Assembly: GCA_911728455.2 (NCBI GenBank) | Contig: OU452232.1 | Location: forward strand, 62,001 to 126,000 | From: Marthasterias glacialis | Taxonomy: Eukaryota > Echinodermata > Asteroidea > Forcipulatida > Asteriidae | DNA length: 64,000 bases | Direction: 5' to 3' | In this document: positions 15,801 through 27,145 of the stretch, one piece after another | Numbering within the stretch: position 1 is the first letter of the stretch | How the letters are laid out: every line of letters begins with the position of its first letter | Notes under the pieces: generated by a model | Databases searched by the model: none | What the model saw: the letters and a program-made list of their open reading frames with translations, nothing else | Told to the model about the DNA's origin: nothing | Program-made: the position numbers and the translations under genes

Positions 15801-18800
15801 TAATATTCTTTAGTATTATTTAGTATTATTTAATATTACTTAGTATTACTTCGTATTATTTGGTATTATTTAGTAATATTTAATGTTTTATATTATTTAG
15901 TATTATTTAATACTATTTAGTATTATTTGGTAATATTAAATAATACTTAGTATTATTTATTAATATTTATTAGTATTTAGTAGTATTTAGTATTATTGGG
16001 TATTATTTAATATTATCTAGTGTTATTTAGTATTATTTGCTATTACTTAATATTATTTGATGTTATTTAATATCATTTAGTGTTATTTAGTGTTATTTAG
16101 TATTACCTAGTATTATTTTGTATTATTTGGTTTTATTTACCATTATTTAACATTTTTTAACATTTTTTAATTTTATTTAGTATTACTTAGTATTATTGAA
16201 TATCTAGTATTATTTGGTAAAATTTGGTATTATTTCGTATTATCTGGTATTATTCAGAACTATTTAATAATATTTAATATTATTAAGTAATTTTTGGTAA
16301 TGTTTTGTATTATTTGGTATTATTTGGTACTATTTGGTATGATTAAGAATTAGTTCGTATTATTCATATTGTTTAGTATTAATTAGCATTGATTAGTATT
16401 ATTTAGTATTATCTAGTATAACTTGGTATTATTTAGTATTAATTAATAGTATTTAGTATTATTTAATATTATTTAATATTATGTAGTATAATTTAATATT
16501 TTTTGATATTATTTAGTTTTATTTTACACATCATATAATTTACTTTTTTATTATTTAATATTATTTCATATAATTTACTATAATTTAGTATTATTTGGTA
16601 CTATTTAGTATTATCTAGTATAACTTGGCATTATTTAGTATTATTTAATATTGTTAGTATTATTTAATATTTTTAGTATTATTTAGTATTATTTTGTATT
16701 ATTTAATATTATCTAGTGTTATTTAGCATTACTTGGTATTATTTAGTATTATTTTGTATTATTTAGTATCAATTAGTATAATTCAATATTAATTTGCATT
16801 ATTTAATATTATTTAGTATTATTAAATATTACTTAGTATTATTTAGTATTAGTTGTTTAATTCTGTTTAGTATTACTTAGAATTACTTAGTATTACTTAG
16901 TATTATTTGGTATTATTTAGTATTATTTAGTATTATTTAACATTGTTTGGTAGTATTTAATATTTAGTATTGTATAGTTTTAATATATATCACTTTGTAT
17001 TACTTAGTATTGTTTAGTGTTACTTGGTGTTATTTAGTATTTAATATTATTTAGTATTATTTAGTATTACTTAGTGTTATTTAGTATTTTTTGGTAATGT
17101 TTAGTATTATTCAGTAATATTTAATATATTTTAGTAGTACTTAATATTATTTGGTTCTACTTAATATTATTTGGTGCTATTTAGGATTATTTTGTATTAT
17201 TTGGTATTATTTAGTAATATTTAACAGTATTTAGTATTATTTAGTGTTATTTGGTATTATTTCGTATTATCTGGTATTATTTAGTACATTTAAAAATAAT
17301 TAATATTATTTAGTATTATTTGGTACTATTTGGTATTAATTAGAATTAGTTCGTTTTATTTATATTGTTCAGTATTAGCATTCATTAAAATTATTTAGTA
17401 TTATCTAGTATAACTTGGTATTATTTAGTATTATTTAATAGTATTTAGTATTATTTAATAATTTTTAGTATAATTTAATATTATTTGATATTATTTAGTA
17501 TCATTTTACGTTATATAATTAACTTTTATTTATTATTTAATATTATTTAATATAATTTACTATTATTTAGTATTATTTGGTACTATTTAGTATTATCTAG
17601 TATAACTTGGTAATATTTAGTATTATTTAATATTATTAGTATTATTTAATATTGTTAAGTATTATTTAGTATTATTTGTATTATTTGGTATTTTTTGGTA
17701 TTATTTAATATTATCTAGTGTTATTTAGCATTACTTAGTATTATTTGGTATTATTTGGTATTATTTAGTATTATTTAATTTTATTTAATACTAATTTAGT
17801 ACTTAAAATTATTTAGTTTCGTTTAGTATTACTGAGTATTATTTAGTATTATCTGGGATTATTTGGAGTTATTTATTATTCAGTTCTATTTGATTTTATT
17901 TAATATTATTTAGCAATATTAAATATTACTTAGTATTATTTAGTACTAATTATTTAATAATATTTAGTATTACTTAGAATTATTTGGTATTATTTAGTAT
18001 TATTTAGTATTTATTGGTACTATTTAAAATTGTTTAGTAGTATTTAATATTTAGTTATGTATAGTATTAATATATATCACTTTGTATTTTTTAGTAATGT
18101 TTAGTGTTATTCAGTATTATTTAGTATTATTTAATAAATTTTGGTAGTACTTAATATTATTTGGTTCTACTTAATATTATTTGGTGTTATTATGGATTAT
18201 TTAGTATTATTTGGTATTATTTAATAATGCTTAGTATTATTTAGTATTATTTGGTACTATTTAGTATTATTTGGTATTATTTGGTATTTTTTATTATTAT
18301 TTAATAATATTTAATATTAGTTAATATTCTTTAGTATTATTTAGTAATATTTAATATAACTTAGTAATGTTTGGTATTATTTAATATCACTTAGTATTAC
18401 TTCGTATTATTTAGTATTATTTTGTATTATTTAAAAATGTTTAATATTAGTTAGTCTTATTTATTAATATTTAATATAATTTACTAGTATTTGGTGTTAT
18501 TAAGTATCATTTGGTATTATTTAGTATTATTTTACATTATTTAGTTTTATTTAATATTATTTTGTAATATTTAGTATTATTTAGTATTATTTTACATTAT
18601 AATATATAATTTACTATTACTTATTATTTAGTAATATTTAATATGTTATATTATTTAGTATTATTTAATTTTATTTAGTATTATTTGGTAATATTTAATA
18701 TTACTTAGTATTATTTATTATTTATTATTATTTAATATTAAACAATGTAATTTACTATTATTTAGTATTATTTTTATTTAGTATTATTTAGAATTACTTA

Positions 18801-21800
18801 CTATTATTTAGTATCATTTAGTATTACTTAGCATTATTTAGTATTATTTAGCAATATTTAGTATTATTTAATATTATTTAGTATTATTTAATATTATTTG
18901 GTATTATTTAATTTTATTTAATATTATTTAGTAGTATTGGGTATTATTTGGTATTATTTAATATTATCTAGTATTATTTAGTATTATCTGGGATTATTTG
19001 GAGTTATTTATTATTCAGTACTATTTGATATTATTTAATAATATTTAGTACTATTAAATATAACTTAGTATTATTTAGTATTAATTATTTAATATTATTT
19101 CGTATTACTTAATATTACTAAGTATTACTAAATATTATTTGGTATTATTTAAAGTTATTTAGTACTATATGGTATTATTTAATATTATTTAGTAGTATTT
19201 AGTAATTAGTATTGTACAGTATTAATATTTAGTATTAAATATCGTTTAGTATCACTTAGTATTATTGAGTATTATTTAGTATTATTTGGTATTATTTGGT
19301 ATTATTTAGTATTGCCTAGTATTATTTATTATTATTTAGTATTGCCTAGTATTATTTTATATAATTTAATATTATTTATTATCAATTATTATTTAGTATT
19401 TAGTATTAATTAAGATTACTTAGTATTATTAGTATTATTTATTATTATTTTATATTATTTAATATAATTTACTATTATTTCGTATTATTTAGAATTATTT
19501 AGTATTATCTAGTATAACCTATTATTTAGTATTATTTAAAATTATTTAGTATTATTTAATATTATTTAGTATTATTTAGTATTAATTGGTATTATTTGTT
19601 ATTGTTTGGTATTTTTTAGTCTTATCTAGTGTTAATTAGTATTATTTAATATTATTTAATATTTAGTGTTATTTAGTATTACCTAGTACTATTTGATATT
19701 ATTTGGTATTATTTAGTATTATTTAGTATTACTTAGCATTATTTAGTATTAGTTAGTATTATCTAATATTATTTAGTATTAATTAGTATTAATTAAAAAA
19801 AAATTAGTTTTATTTAGTATTTTGTACTACTATTTGTTTTTTTTTATTTTGTATTACTTAGTATTATTTAGTAATATTAAGTATTCTTTGGTTTTATTTA
19901 GTATTATTTAACATTATTAAATATTATTTGCTATTCATTATTATTGAGTTTTTATTTGGTATTATTTAGTATTAAATATTTTTAAATATTATTTAGTATT
20001 ACTTAGCATTAATTAGTATTATTATATTTAGTATTATTTAGTAATATTAAGTATTATTTAGTATTATTTGGTATAAGTTAATATTTTTAGTGTTATTTAG
20101 TATTACTTAGTATTATTTAGTATTATTTAATTAATATTATTTACACCTATTTATTTAGTATTTTTTAGTATTATTTAGTATCATTTCAAATTATTTAGTG
20201 TTATTCAGTATTACTTAGTATTATTTTATATTATTTAGTATTTTTACTATTATTTATTATCTGGTATTATTTTGTATTATTTAATATTAATTAATATTAT
20301 TAAATACTCTTTAATATTATTGAGTAATATTTAGTATTATTTAATATCATTTAATTTTATTTAGTATTTTTTAGTATTATTTATTATTATCTGGTATTAT
20401 ATGGTATTATTTAATAGTAATTAACATTATTAAATGTTATTTAATATTATTTAATACTATTTAATATTTAATATTATTTAATATTATCGAGTATTATTTA
20501 ATATTATTTGGTATTTAGTATTATTTAATATCATTTAGTATTATTTAGCATTACGTTGCATTAATTAGTATTATTTAGTATATCTAGTATAACTTGGTAT
20601 TAATTTGTATTTTTTAATATTAATTAGGATTATGTAGTATTATCTAATATGACTTTGTATTATTTAGTATTATTTAATATTATTTCAAAATATTTAGTAT
20701 TATTTGGTATAATTTGGTATTATTTAGTATTATTTGGTATTATTTAATACTATCAATTTTTTTTAGTATTATTTGGTATTATTTAGTTTTACTTAATATT
20801 ATTTAGTGTTATTTAGTATTTGGTATTATTTCGTATTAGTTAGTATTATTTTATATTATTTAGTGTTCTTTAGTATTATTTGCTATTATTTGGTAGTATT
20901 TAGTATTATTTAATATTAATTAGTATTATTTGGTTATTTAGTATTATTTAATATTGTTTTGTATGATTTAGTATTTAATATTATTTAGTTTTATTTGATA
21001 TTATTTAATATTATTTAACATTTAGTATTATTTAGCATTACGTTGCATTAATTAGCATTATTTAGTATTATCTAGTATTACTTGGTATTATTTGGTATTA
21101 TTTGGTATTATTTAATATTATTTAATATAATTAACTACTATTTATTATTTAGTATTATTTACTATTATTTCTCATTAACTGGTATTCTTTGGTATTATTA
21201 GGTATTATTTAATATTAAGTATTATTTAGTATTATTTGGTATTGTTTGGTATTATTTGATATTATTTATTATTATTTAATTTTATGTAACATTAAGATAT
21301 GGTTTTTTAGTATAACTTAGTATTATTTAGTATTATTTGGTATTCTTTGAATTATTTAGTATTATTCAATATTATATATAATTATTTAATATTACTTTTT
21401 TCAGTTTTATTTAGTTTTATTTAGTACTATTTTGTATTGTTTGGTATTTTTTGGTTTTATTTGGTATTATTTGGTATTATTTAGTATTATTTAATATTAT
21501 TTAGTATTATTTGGCTATTATTTAATATTATTTAGTATTGTTTTGTATTATTTAGTATTTAATATTATTTAATCTTATTTAGTATTATTTAATATTATTT
21601 AGTTTTATTTGATATTATTTAATATTATTTAACATTTAATATTATTTATAATTTTTTAGTATTATTTAATATTACTTAGTATTATTTTGTATTACTTAAT
21701 ATTACTAAGTATTATTGATTATTTAATGTTATTTAATATTAAATAATATAATTTACTATTATTTAGTATTACTTAGTATATTTAGTATTATTTAATATTA

Positions 21801-22205
21801 TTTAGTTTTATTTAGTATTACTTAGCAATTATAGTAGTATTTAGTATTACTTAGCATTATTTAGTACTATCTAGTATAACTTGGTACTATTTAGTATTAT
21901 TGAATATTATTTACTGTTATTTAGTATTACTTAGTGTTATTTAGCATTATTTGGTATTATTTGGTATTATTTAGTACTATTTAATATTATTTAGCATTAT
22001 TTAGTATTATTTGGTATTATTTAGTGTTATATTATATTACTTAGTATTATTTAATAATATTTAAATTACTTAGTATTATTTATTATTATTTAATATTATT
22101 TTATATCATTTAGTATTATTTAGTATTATTTGTATTATTTGTATTATTAGTATTTATTGTCAATGAATGTTACCTTGAGAAAGAACACAGATATATGTAC
22201 AAATA

Positions 22206-22211
22206 TTTATT
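22206..22211 (-). promoter_or_regulatory. Candidate poly(A) signal of the decayed VWC gene
   Basis: The minus strand reads AATAAA here, about 400 bases downstream of the last exon-like VWC piece (22616). It lies in the only AT-balanced stretch before the satellite begins. Hexamers of this kind are common by chance in AT-rich DNA, so the call rests on position only. Confidence 0.35.
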
Positions 22212-22544
22212 GAAATGAAATTAAATCAAGAGGTTTGCCTTAACTTAAGAGGTGACCCAATTTAGTTCATCAGAGACATAGAGCAACGTTTACATAATAA
22301 CAAGTTAATACACTTGAAATGGTTTGGATATGCAGTTAGATCAACAAAACATTGTGTATCAATATGCACAAATGTAAAGCATCTTGTAAGGATGTCAACT
22401 TCATTAATGTCATCACACAATCTTTTAAAAGACTCACCAATACATGATGGGCTGCATGATCCTTCAGATACAATCCATTATCTGGTTTATATGTCAGTGT
22501 TGAGATTAAGACTGGGAAGCAATGTGTTGTTTCCTTCACATCAA

Positions 22545-22616
22545 CATTCCATACATTGTGTAACATCAGGTTTATAAGGTGCACCTCCTCTTGTGACTGA
22601 CCACTTTTCTAACATC
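22545..22616 (-). pseudogene. VWC exon remnant 4
   Basis: After a strong acceptor (ATATTTTTTCAG) the minus strand reads LEKWSVTRGGAPYKPDVTQ, then CMEC-stop-CEGNN. The W, the YxPDVTQC run and the CxxCxCxG pattern resemble the first half of a VWC domain with one in-frame TGA. A second frame over this piece is open for about 80 codons (to 22336) but shows no recognisable motif. Confidence 0.4.
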
Positions 22617-22860
22617 CTGAAAAAATATTAATCTTATTTTAAAATCTCTTCAACCAGAAAGAAAAAAGAGAATCATGATCAAACAAGTCTTGGAGTTCTC
22701 TAAACCCAAGACTGAGAGTGAGTTAATGTCTCAAGACATGGAGATTGAGTTTTATTTTGATCTACAAATCCTTCCCAAACTACTGCTGAACCCAAACCCT
22801 GATTTCTTGAGGGATTACACATATTCAATTATAATTAAAGAGAGATATTGAGTGACTTAC

Positions 22861-22913
22861 AAAGCATGTACATTCCTTACAAGGATCCTCAGTCTATGTA
22901 GAGTCAATGTTAA
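22861..22913 (-). pseudogene. VWC exon remnant 3
   Basis: A 53-base piece lies between an acceptor (CCCCTTAG) and a perfect donor (GTAAGT). It translates as NIDST-stop-TEDPCKECTCF. CKECTC is the early cysteine cluster of a VWC domain, where an intron commonly follows. One in-frame TAG is present. Confidence 0.45.
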
Positions 22914-23061
22914 CTAAGGGGATTGGCAATTTCATACATTATTTGAAAATAACCAACATTCATCTGCAGAAAACTGTAATTGAACTTGTCTTTCATTTCA
23001 ACAATAGAGGCCTGACAAATGCAGTCGGCAGATTACCCACTGTCATTGTGATATAACTCAC

Positions 23062-23145
23062 CAGCACATAAAGGCAAGCATTCTCCTGCAATAGTAGTAG
23101 AAACTCACAGTAGCACCTAGTTTCATTAGACACCATAGTGGATGC
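23062..23145 (-). pseudogene. VWC exon remnant 2
   Basis: In two adjoining frames the minus strand reads QGTCIHYGV, SNETRCYCEF and then ECLPLCAG, followed directly by a GTGAGT donor. The CYC pair and the ECLPLC ending match the middle and end of a VWC domain, and introns often follow that ending. Two frame changes are needed, so it is not translatable as it stands. The left boundary is approximate. Confidence 0.45.
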
Positions 23146-23752
23146 AAGTGCCTTGTACCAAAATCACCACAGTGGCTGCAAATAGATGTATATACTGAAA
23201 AAGAAAATGTACTACATTAGCAAAGACAGCTATGTATGGGTTGGGTGAGGAATGTCTAGAAATATTATGATGGTTTATTGAAAAGTGCAACATTTCTACT
23301 CTCAACTCCATCTCATCTGTCAAAATAACAGAAACTGTGTCACTATAAGCAGCACTAGATAACAAGATTTGACTGAAACTGACAAATCATAAAATGACAA
23401 TACTATGATGGATATTTGAGCTTAATGATATAAAGTACCAATTGAAATTGCAATTTAAATCATTAAAAATGTGATCAAAAATTCACAAAAGATAAAATGG
23501 CACATGATTTTAAATACAAATTCAGTTTATTTTATAACAATGATAAATGTGACTACAAATTGCACACAATATACAATGTAACAATGCAACTTAAGATTCA
23601 CAAGATACATGATAGTGTTGTCTTTCTTTTACAAACTGATTAAATTAACCTTTGACTTTTGGGATTACACATTCCACAAGAGGGAACTCAATCAATCCTG
23701 TTGGGAATATATGTTACTTAGTCAAGTGAACTTTCCAAGTTGAACTGATTTA

Positions 23753-23899
23753 CCTTCACAATGGACAACATTCTCCTGGTGGTTGATATGGATCATAACA
23801 TTCTGTTTTGCAGCTAGCTGGTTCACATACAACATCCCCATAGATACACACACATTCATCACAGTTGGTGGGAAGACTTTACCATTCCTGTATCTAATG
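23753..23899 (-). pseudogene. VWC exon remnant 1 (best preserved)
   Basis: After a candidate acceptor (GATACAG at about 23900) the minus strand reads NGKVFP. After a one-base frame change it reads NCDECVCIYGDVVCEPASC, then KTECYDPYQPPGECCPL. These are the hallmarks of a VWC domain: CxxCxC, a central GxxxC, and a terminal ECCPxC. The expected last cysteine is lost because two bases appear to be missing, which produces a TGA just before an AAG-GTAAAT donor-like site. The one-base and two-base losses add up to three, so the frame is restored at the exon end. Confidence 0.65.
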
Positions 23900-25019
23900 A
23901 CATTATTAACACAACATGAGATTTACAACACAAATTAAAAAGTGAATTTTAAATCTAAGATAAAGTTTTACAACTATCGGAGGAATTACTTTCAAAAAGA
24001 CCTTCTGCAGGTTAGTCTAGCAAAGTAAAGAGATGTTTAATGTGCTTCGGTCTCACAGCCCCAGTTTTGTGATTCACGATGTTTGAATCTTGTGTTTCGA
24101 ATCCCAGTGCTTCATTGAGCATCTTTGTTCTCATGGCTTTGTTTAGTAATGGCTTCTTTGTGCCAGCAGAACACTCAAAGAAAAAATGATTCCAGCAATA
24201 TCAAATACGGGAATATGGCAGCACCTGCCCCAACAGGCCTCCCTTGGCTACACTGCTGGCAGATGCCCTCTCTGGGTTGCCATTTGACCCTGACGACTGC
24301 CTATGCAAAGACAGCAAAACTGTACTCACTAACCTCCTGTGTGGTGTTTGCCAGAAGTGTGTTGCTAAAATTTAGCAGCAGTTTAACTCCAATGAGATTG
24401 ATGACAATCCTGTCAGCCAGATGAATGGATCTCACTGCAGTTAACTTCAATGCAACAATGTCCAGTCCCACAAGAATCAAACTTAGTCATCTAGGCCTAT
24501 CCACATAAAACAACAGAACATGTGGGTCTTGGCAGGGAATAGATGTTTTGGTCAATGTTTAAAATGTAGGTGTGCACCCCCCCCTACCCCACCCTCTCTT
24601 AAACCAATCCTAGATCCGGGCCTGCCTTCCCAGGTCAAATAAAGGATGGACAATTATTTCTTAGAGAATGTGGATCATATTTGGCCATAGGCTCTATCTT
24701 TATGATACCATTTAAACAGTCATGTAAACTTAGTTTGAGACAAGGAATCAGCCTCTACATCTGGGTTCTTAAGAATGGGCTTGGTTGTCAGCAATCAAAC
24801 TGCAAATACAAAGTTAAATCAGCATGTACTGGTGTATACACACCAAGGAAACTACACAAGCACATCATAAAATAAATGCACTCCAACTCCCGGCTGTGGT
24901 GTGTCTTCATTGCATTTTCAAATAACCACGTTGATAGTAAGGCGAGCAGTCCAAATAGGGACGGTTGGGCAACCGTTAAACGATTGCCGCAAACGATTCA
25001 TTTACATAGCTTCAATCGT
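23900..25019. other. Intergenic stretch, no gene recognised
   Basis: Mixed-composition sequence. I see no convincing exon. The C-rich stretch with CCCCCCCCTACCCC near 24575 and the following GATCCGGGCCTG look like the end of a dispersed repeat. A short AATAAA lies near 24869 on the plus strand without a gene to go with it. Confidence 0.5.
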
Positions 25020-27145
25020 TTTCATTTCTGTACTTTCAATCTAACCTAACATGATGTCTGGACGAACGGTGAACAAACATTCTCAACTCGATGTTACCTC
25101 AAGGGGCCGAATTTAAAGTCAACTTGTGTAATTTCAATCTAACCTAACATGATGTCTTGAAGAACATTCTCAACTAAAATGATACTTCAAGTGGTTTTAA
25201 TTTTACAGTCACTTTGTACAATTTCAATCTAACCTAAATATTGTCTGGAAGAATGAAACCTGAAGTGGTTTGAGTTTTACGGACAACCTGTGTAATTTCA
25301 TTCTAACTTAAAGCCATTATACACTATTGGTAAAGTGTCTGGAGATACTTCCATACCTTATGAGCATCAACAGTTTTTTAATAAAATCAACCTGCGAAAG
25401 TTTCAGCTCACTTCATTGTTTCCTTTACGAGAAAACAATACAAAGTCATTCAGCGTTTTTGCATTCATTCTAACGGCTGGAGTTTTCGTCTCATGAGACA
25501 AAAAATCATTTGTGGATCTTATTTCACTAATTATTTGAAAACGATAACACATCAGACAAAAATATTTCACAGGAAGTTTTCTACCATCATCGTCTCTATA
25601 CCATGTAAGTTTTGTGCAAATCTGTGAACATTTTGTTTTTCAGTGTTCCCAAATAGTGACATGATGGCTAGAACAATGATAAACAAACATTCCCAACTTA
25701 AATGAAACCTGAAGTGGTTCGAGTTAACAGTGGCTTGTGTAATTTAATTCTAACCTAAGATGATGGTTTGCAGAACGATGAACAAACATTTCCAACTAAA
25801 ATGATACTTTAAGTAGTTTGAGTTGAATAGTTAAATAACTAGGGTAATGTCAAGTTGACTTTAAAACAAGATTATGTATTTTCAATCTGACCTAACATGA
25901 TGTCTGGAAGAAGGAAAAAAAATCCCAACTAAAATGACACCTGAAGAGGTTTTGAGTTTTATAATCAACTTGTGTAATTTCATTCTAACCTAACACGTTG
26001 TCTGGAAGAACGATGAACAAACATTTCCTACTGAAATGATATCTGAAGAGGTTTGAGTTTTGTAGTCAACTAACTAGTGTAATTTCAAGTTGACTTGAAA
26101 ACAAGATCGTGTAATTTCAATCTAACCTAACATGATGTATGGAAGAACAATTAACAAACAATATCAACTAAAATGTTACAGCAAATGGCCAAGTTGGATA
26201 TTTGAAGTGGTTTTAGTTTTAAAGTCAACTTGTGTATTTTCAATCTAACCTTACTTGATGGCTGGAAGAACAACGAACAAACATTCCCAACTAAAGGGAT
26301 ACCTGAAGAGGTTTGAGTTTTATAGTCAGCTTGTATAATTTCATTCTAACCTAACATGATGGCTAGAACAGCAATAAACAAACATTCCCAACTTAAATGA
26401 AACCTGAAGTGGTTCGATTTTACAGTGTGTAATTTTATTCTAACCTAAAATGAGGGTTTGAAGAACAATGAACAAACATTTCTAACTAAAATGATACCTG
26501 AAGAGGTTTGAGTTTTATAGTCAACTAACTAGTGTAATTTCAAGTTGACTTGAAAACAAGATTGTGTATTTTCAATCTAACCTAACATGTCTGGAAGAAG
26601 GAAGAACAAACATTCCCAACTAAAATGATACACGAAGTGGCTTTAGTTTTAAATTCAACCTGTGTAATTTCAATCTTACCTATCTTGATGTCTAGAAGAA
26701 TGTTGAACAATCATTACCAAATAAAATGATACCTGAAGTGGTTTGAGTTTTATATTCAACTTGTGTCATTTCTTTCTAACCTAAGATGATGGTTGGAAGA
26801 ATGATAAACAAACATTCCAAACTAAAATGATACCTGAAGAGGTTTGAGTTTTATAGTCAACTAACTAGTGTCAATTCAAGTTGACTTGAAAACCAGATTG
26901 TGTCAGTTGAATCTAACCTAACATGATTTCTGGAAGATCGATAATCAAACAATATCAACTAAAATATTACCTCATGTGGCCGAGTTTAAGGTCCACTTGT
27001 GTAATTTCAATCTAACTTAATATGATGTCTTGAAGAACAATAACAAACATTCCCAACTAAAATGATATTTGAAGTGGTTTTAGTTTTAAAGTTAACTTTA
27101 AAGTGTAATTTCAAACTAACCTAACATGATGTCTACAAGAACAAC
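25020..27145. repeat. Satellite with ~98-bp and ~137-bp units
   Basis: The anchor CTAACCTAACATGATG (with variants) recurs at about 25041, 25139, 25229, 25302, 25751, 25887, 25985, 26122, 26244, 26346, 26440, 26577, 26675, 26776, 26913, 27012 and 27116. Each unit also contains GAACAAACATTCCCAACT and GAAGTGGTTTGAGTTTTA. Most spacings are 94-104 bp, but three are 137 bp because of an extra segment with AACTAACTAGTGTAATTTCA and GTTGACTTGAAAACAAG. No coding frame is visible. Confidence 0.9.
25310..25650. mobile_element. Unidentified insertion interrupting the 98/137-bp satellite
   Basis: About 340 bp of non-satellite sequence separates unit 4 from the next unit. It starts near TACACTATTGGTAAAGTG and ends before CCCAAATAGTGACATGATGG, so TATTGG-like and CCAAATAGTG-like ends face each other as a possible short inverted repeat. 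No coding capacity. It may be a MITE, but target duplications are not clear. Confidence 0.35.

Larger units (their letters stand above)
1..22157. repeat. AT-rich decamer satellite array (TATTATTTAG-type unit)
   Basis: The whole stretch is built from a 10-bp unit, mostly TATTATTTAG, TATTATTTGG or TATTATTTAA, with scattered 1-3 bp indels that break the register. It runs off the left edge, so its true length is unknown; it stops near 22157, where mixed-composition sequence begins. The unit carries TAG or TAA on the top strand and TAA on the bottom strand. Because 10 is not a multiple of 3, every frame is closed within a few units, so there is no coding capacity. A transcript of the top strand would carry AUUUA or AUUUG in nearly every unit. 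I see no gene, RNA or transposon inside. Confidence 0.97.
22206..23899 (-). pseudogene. Decayed multi-VWC-domain gene, 3' part
   Basis: Four minus-strand pieces in the same order carry the cysteine spacing of von Willebrand factor type C domains (C-x2-C-x-C early, C-C-P-x-C late): 23753-23899, about 23062-23145, 22861-22913 and about 22545-22616. Several are flanked by plausible splice sites, for example GTAAGT after the early cysteine cluster and GTGAGT after a CPLCAG-like end. VWC domains occur in secreted BMP-binding proteins such as chordin and kielin/chordin-like proteins; no specific orthologue is claimed. Each piece has a frameshift or an in-frame stop, so I read it as a pseudogene. 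Several nearby assembly errors would look the same. Signal peptide and 5' exons are not visible. Confidence 0.55.

Noticed and set aside
1-22157. Possible telomere repeat
   Set aside because: The unit is not G-rich and not TTAGGG-like, and both strands are AT-rich; a satellite is the better reading.
22314-22584. Two overlapping open frames of about 80 codons on opposite strands
   Set aside because: Neither shows motifs. The minus frame overlaps VWC remnant 4, which has cysteine-pattern support in another frame.
22545-22616. Resemblance of LEKWSVTRGG to a death-domain helix
   Set aside because: The same piece continues into a CxxCxCxG pattern, and three other VWC-like exons lie nearby, so VWC explains it better.
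22621-22851. Plus-strand open frame of 76 codons (KKRIMIKQVLEFSKPKTESE)
   Set aside because: No homologue recognised, no splice context, and it lies in an intron of the minus-strand gene remnant.
24085-24105. B-box-like TTTCGAATCCC
   Set aside because: No A box at a suitable distance and no tRNA fold.
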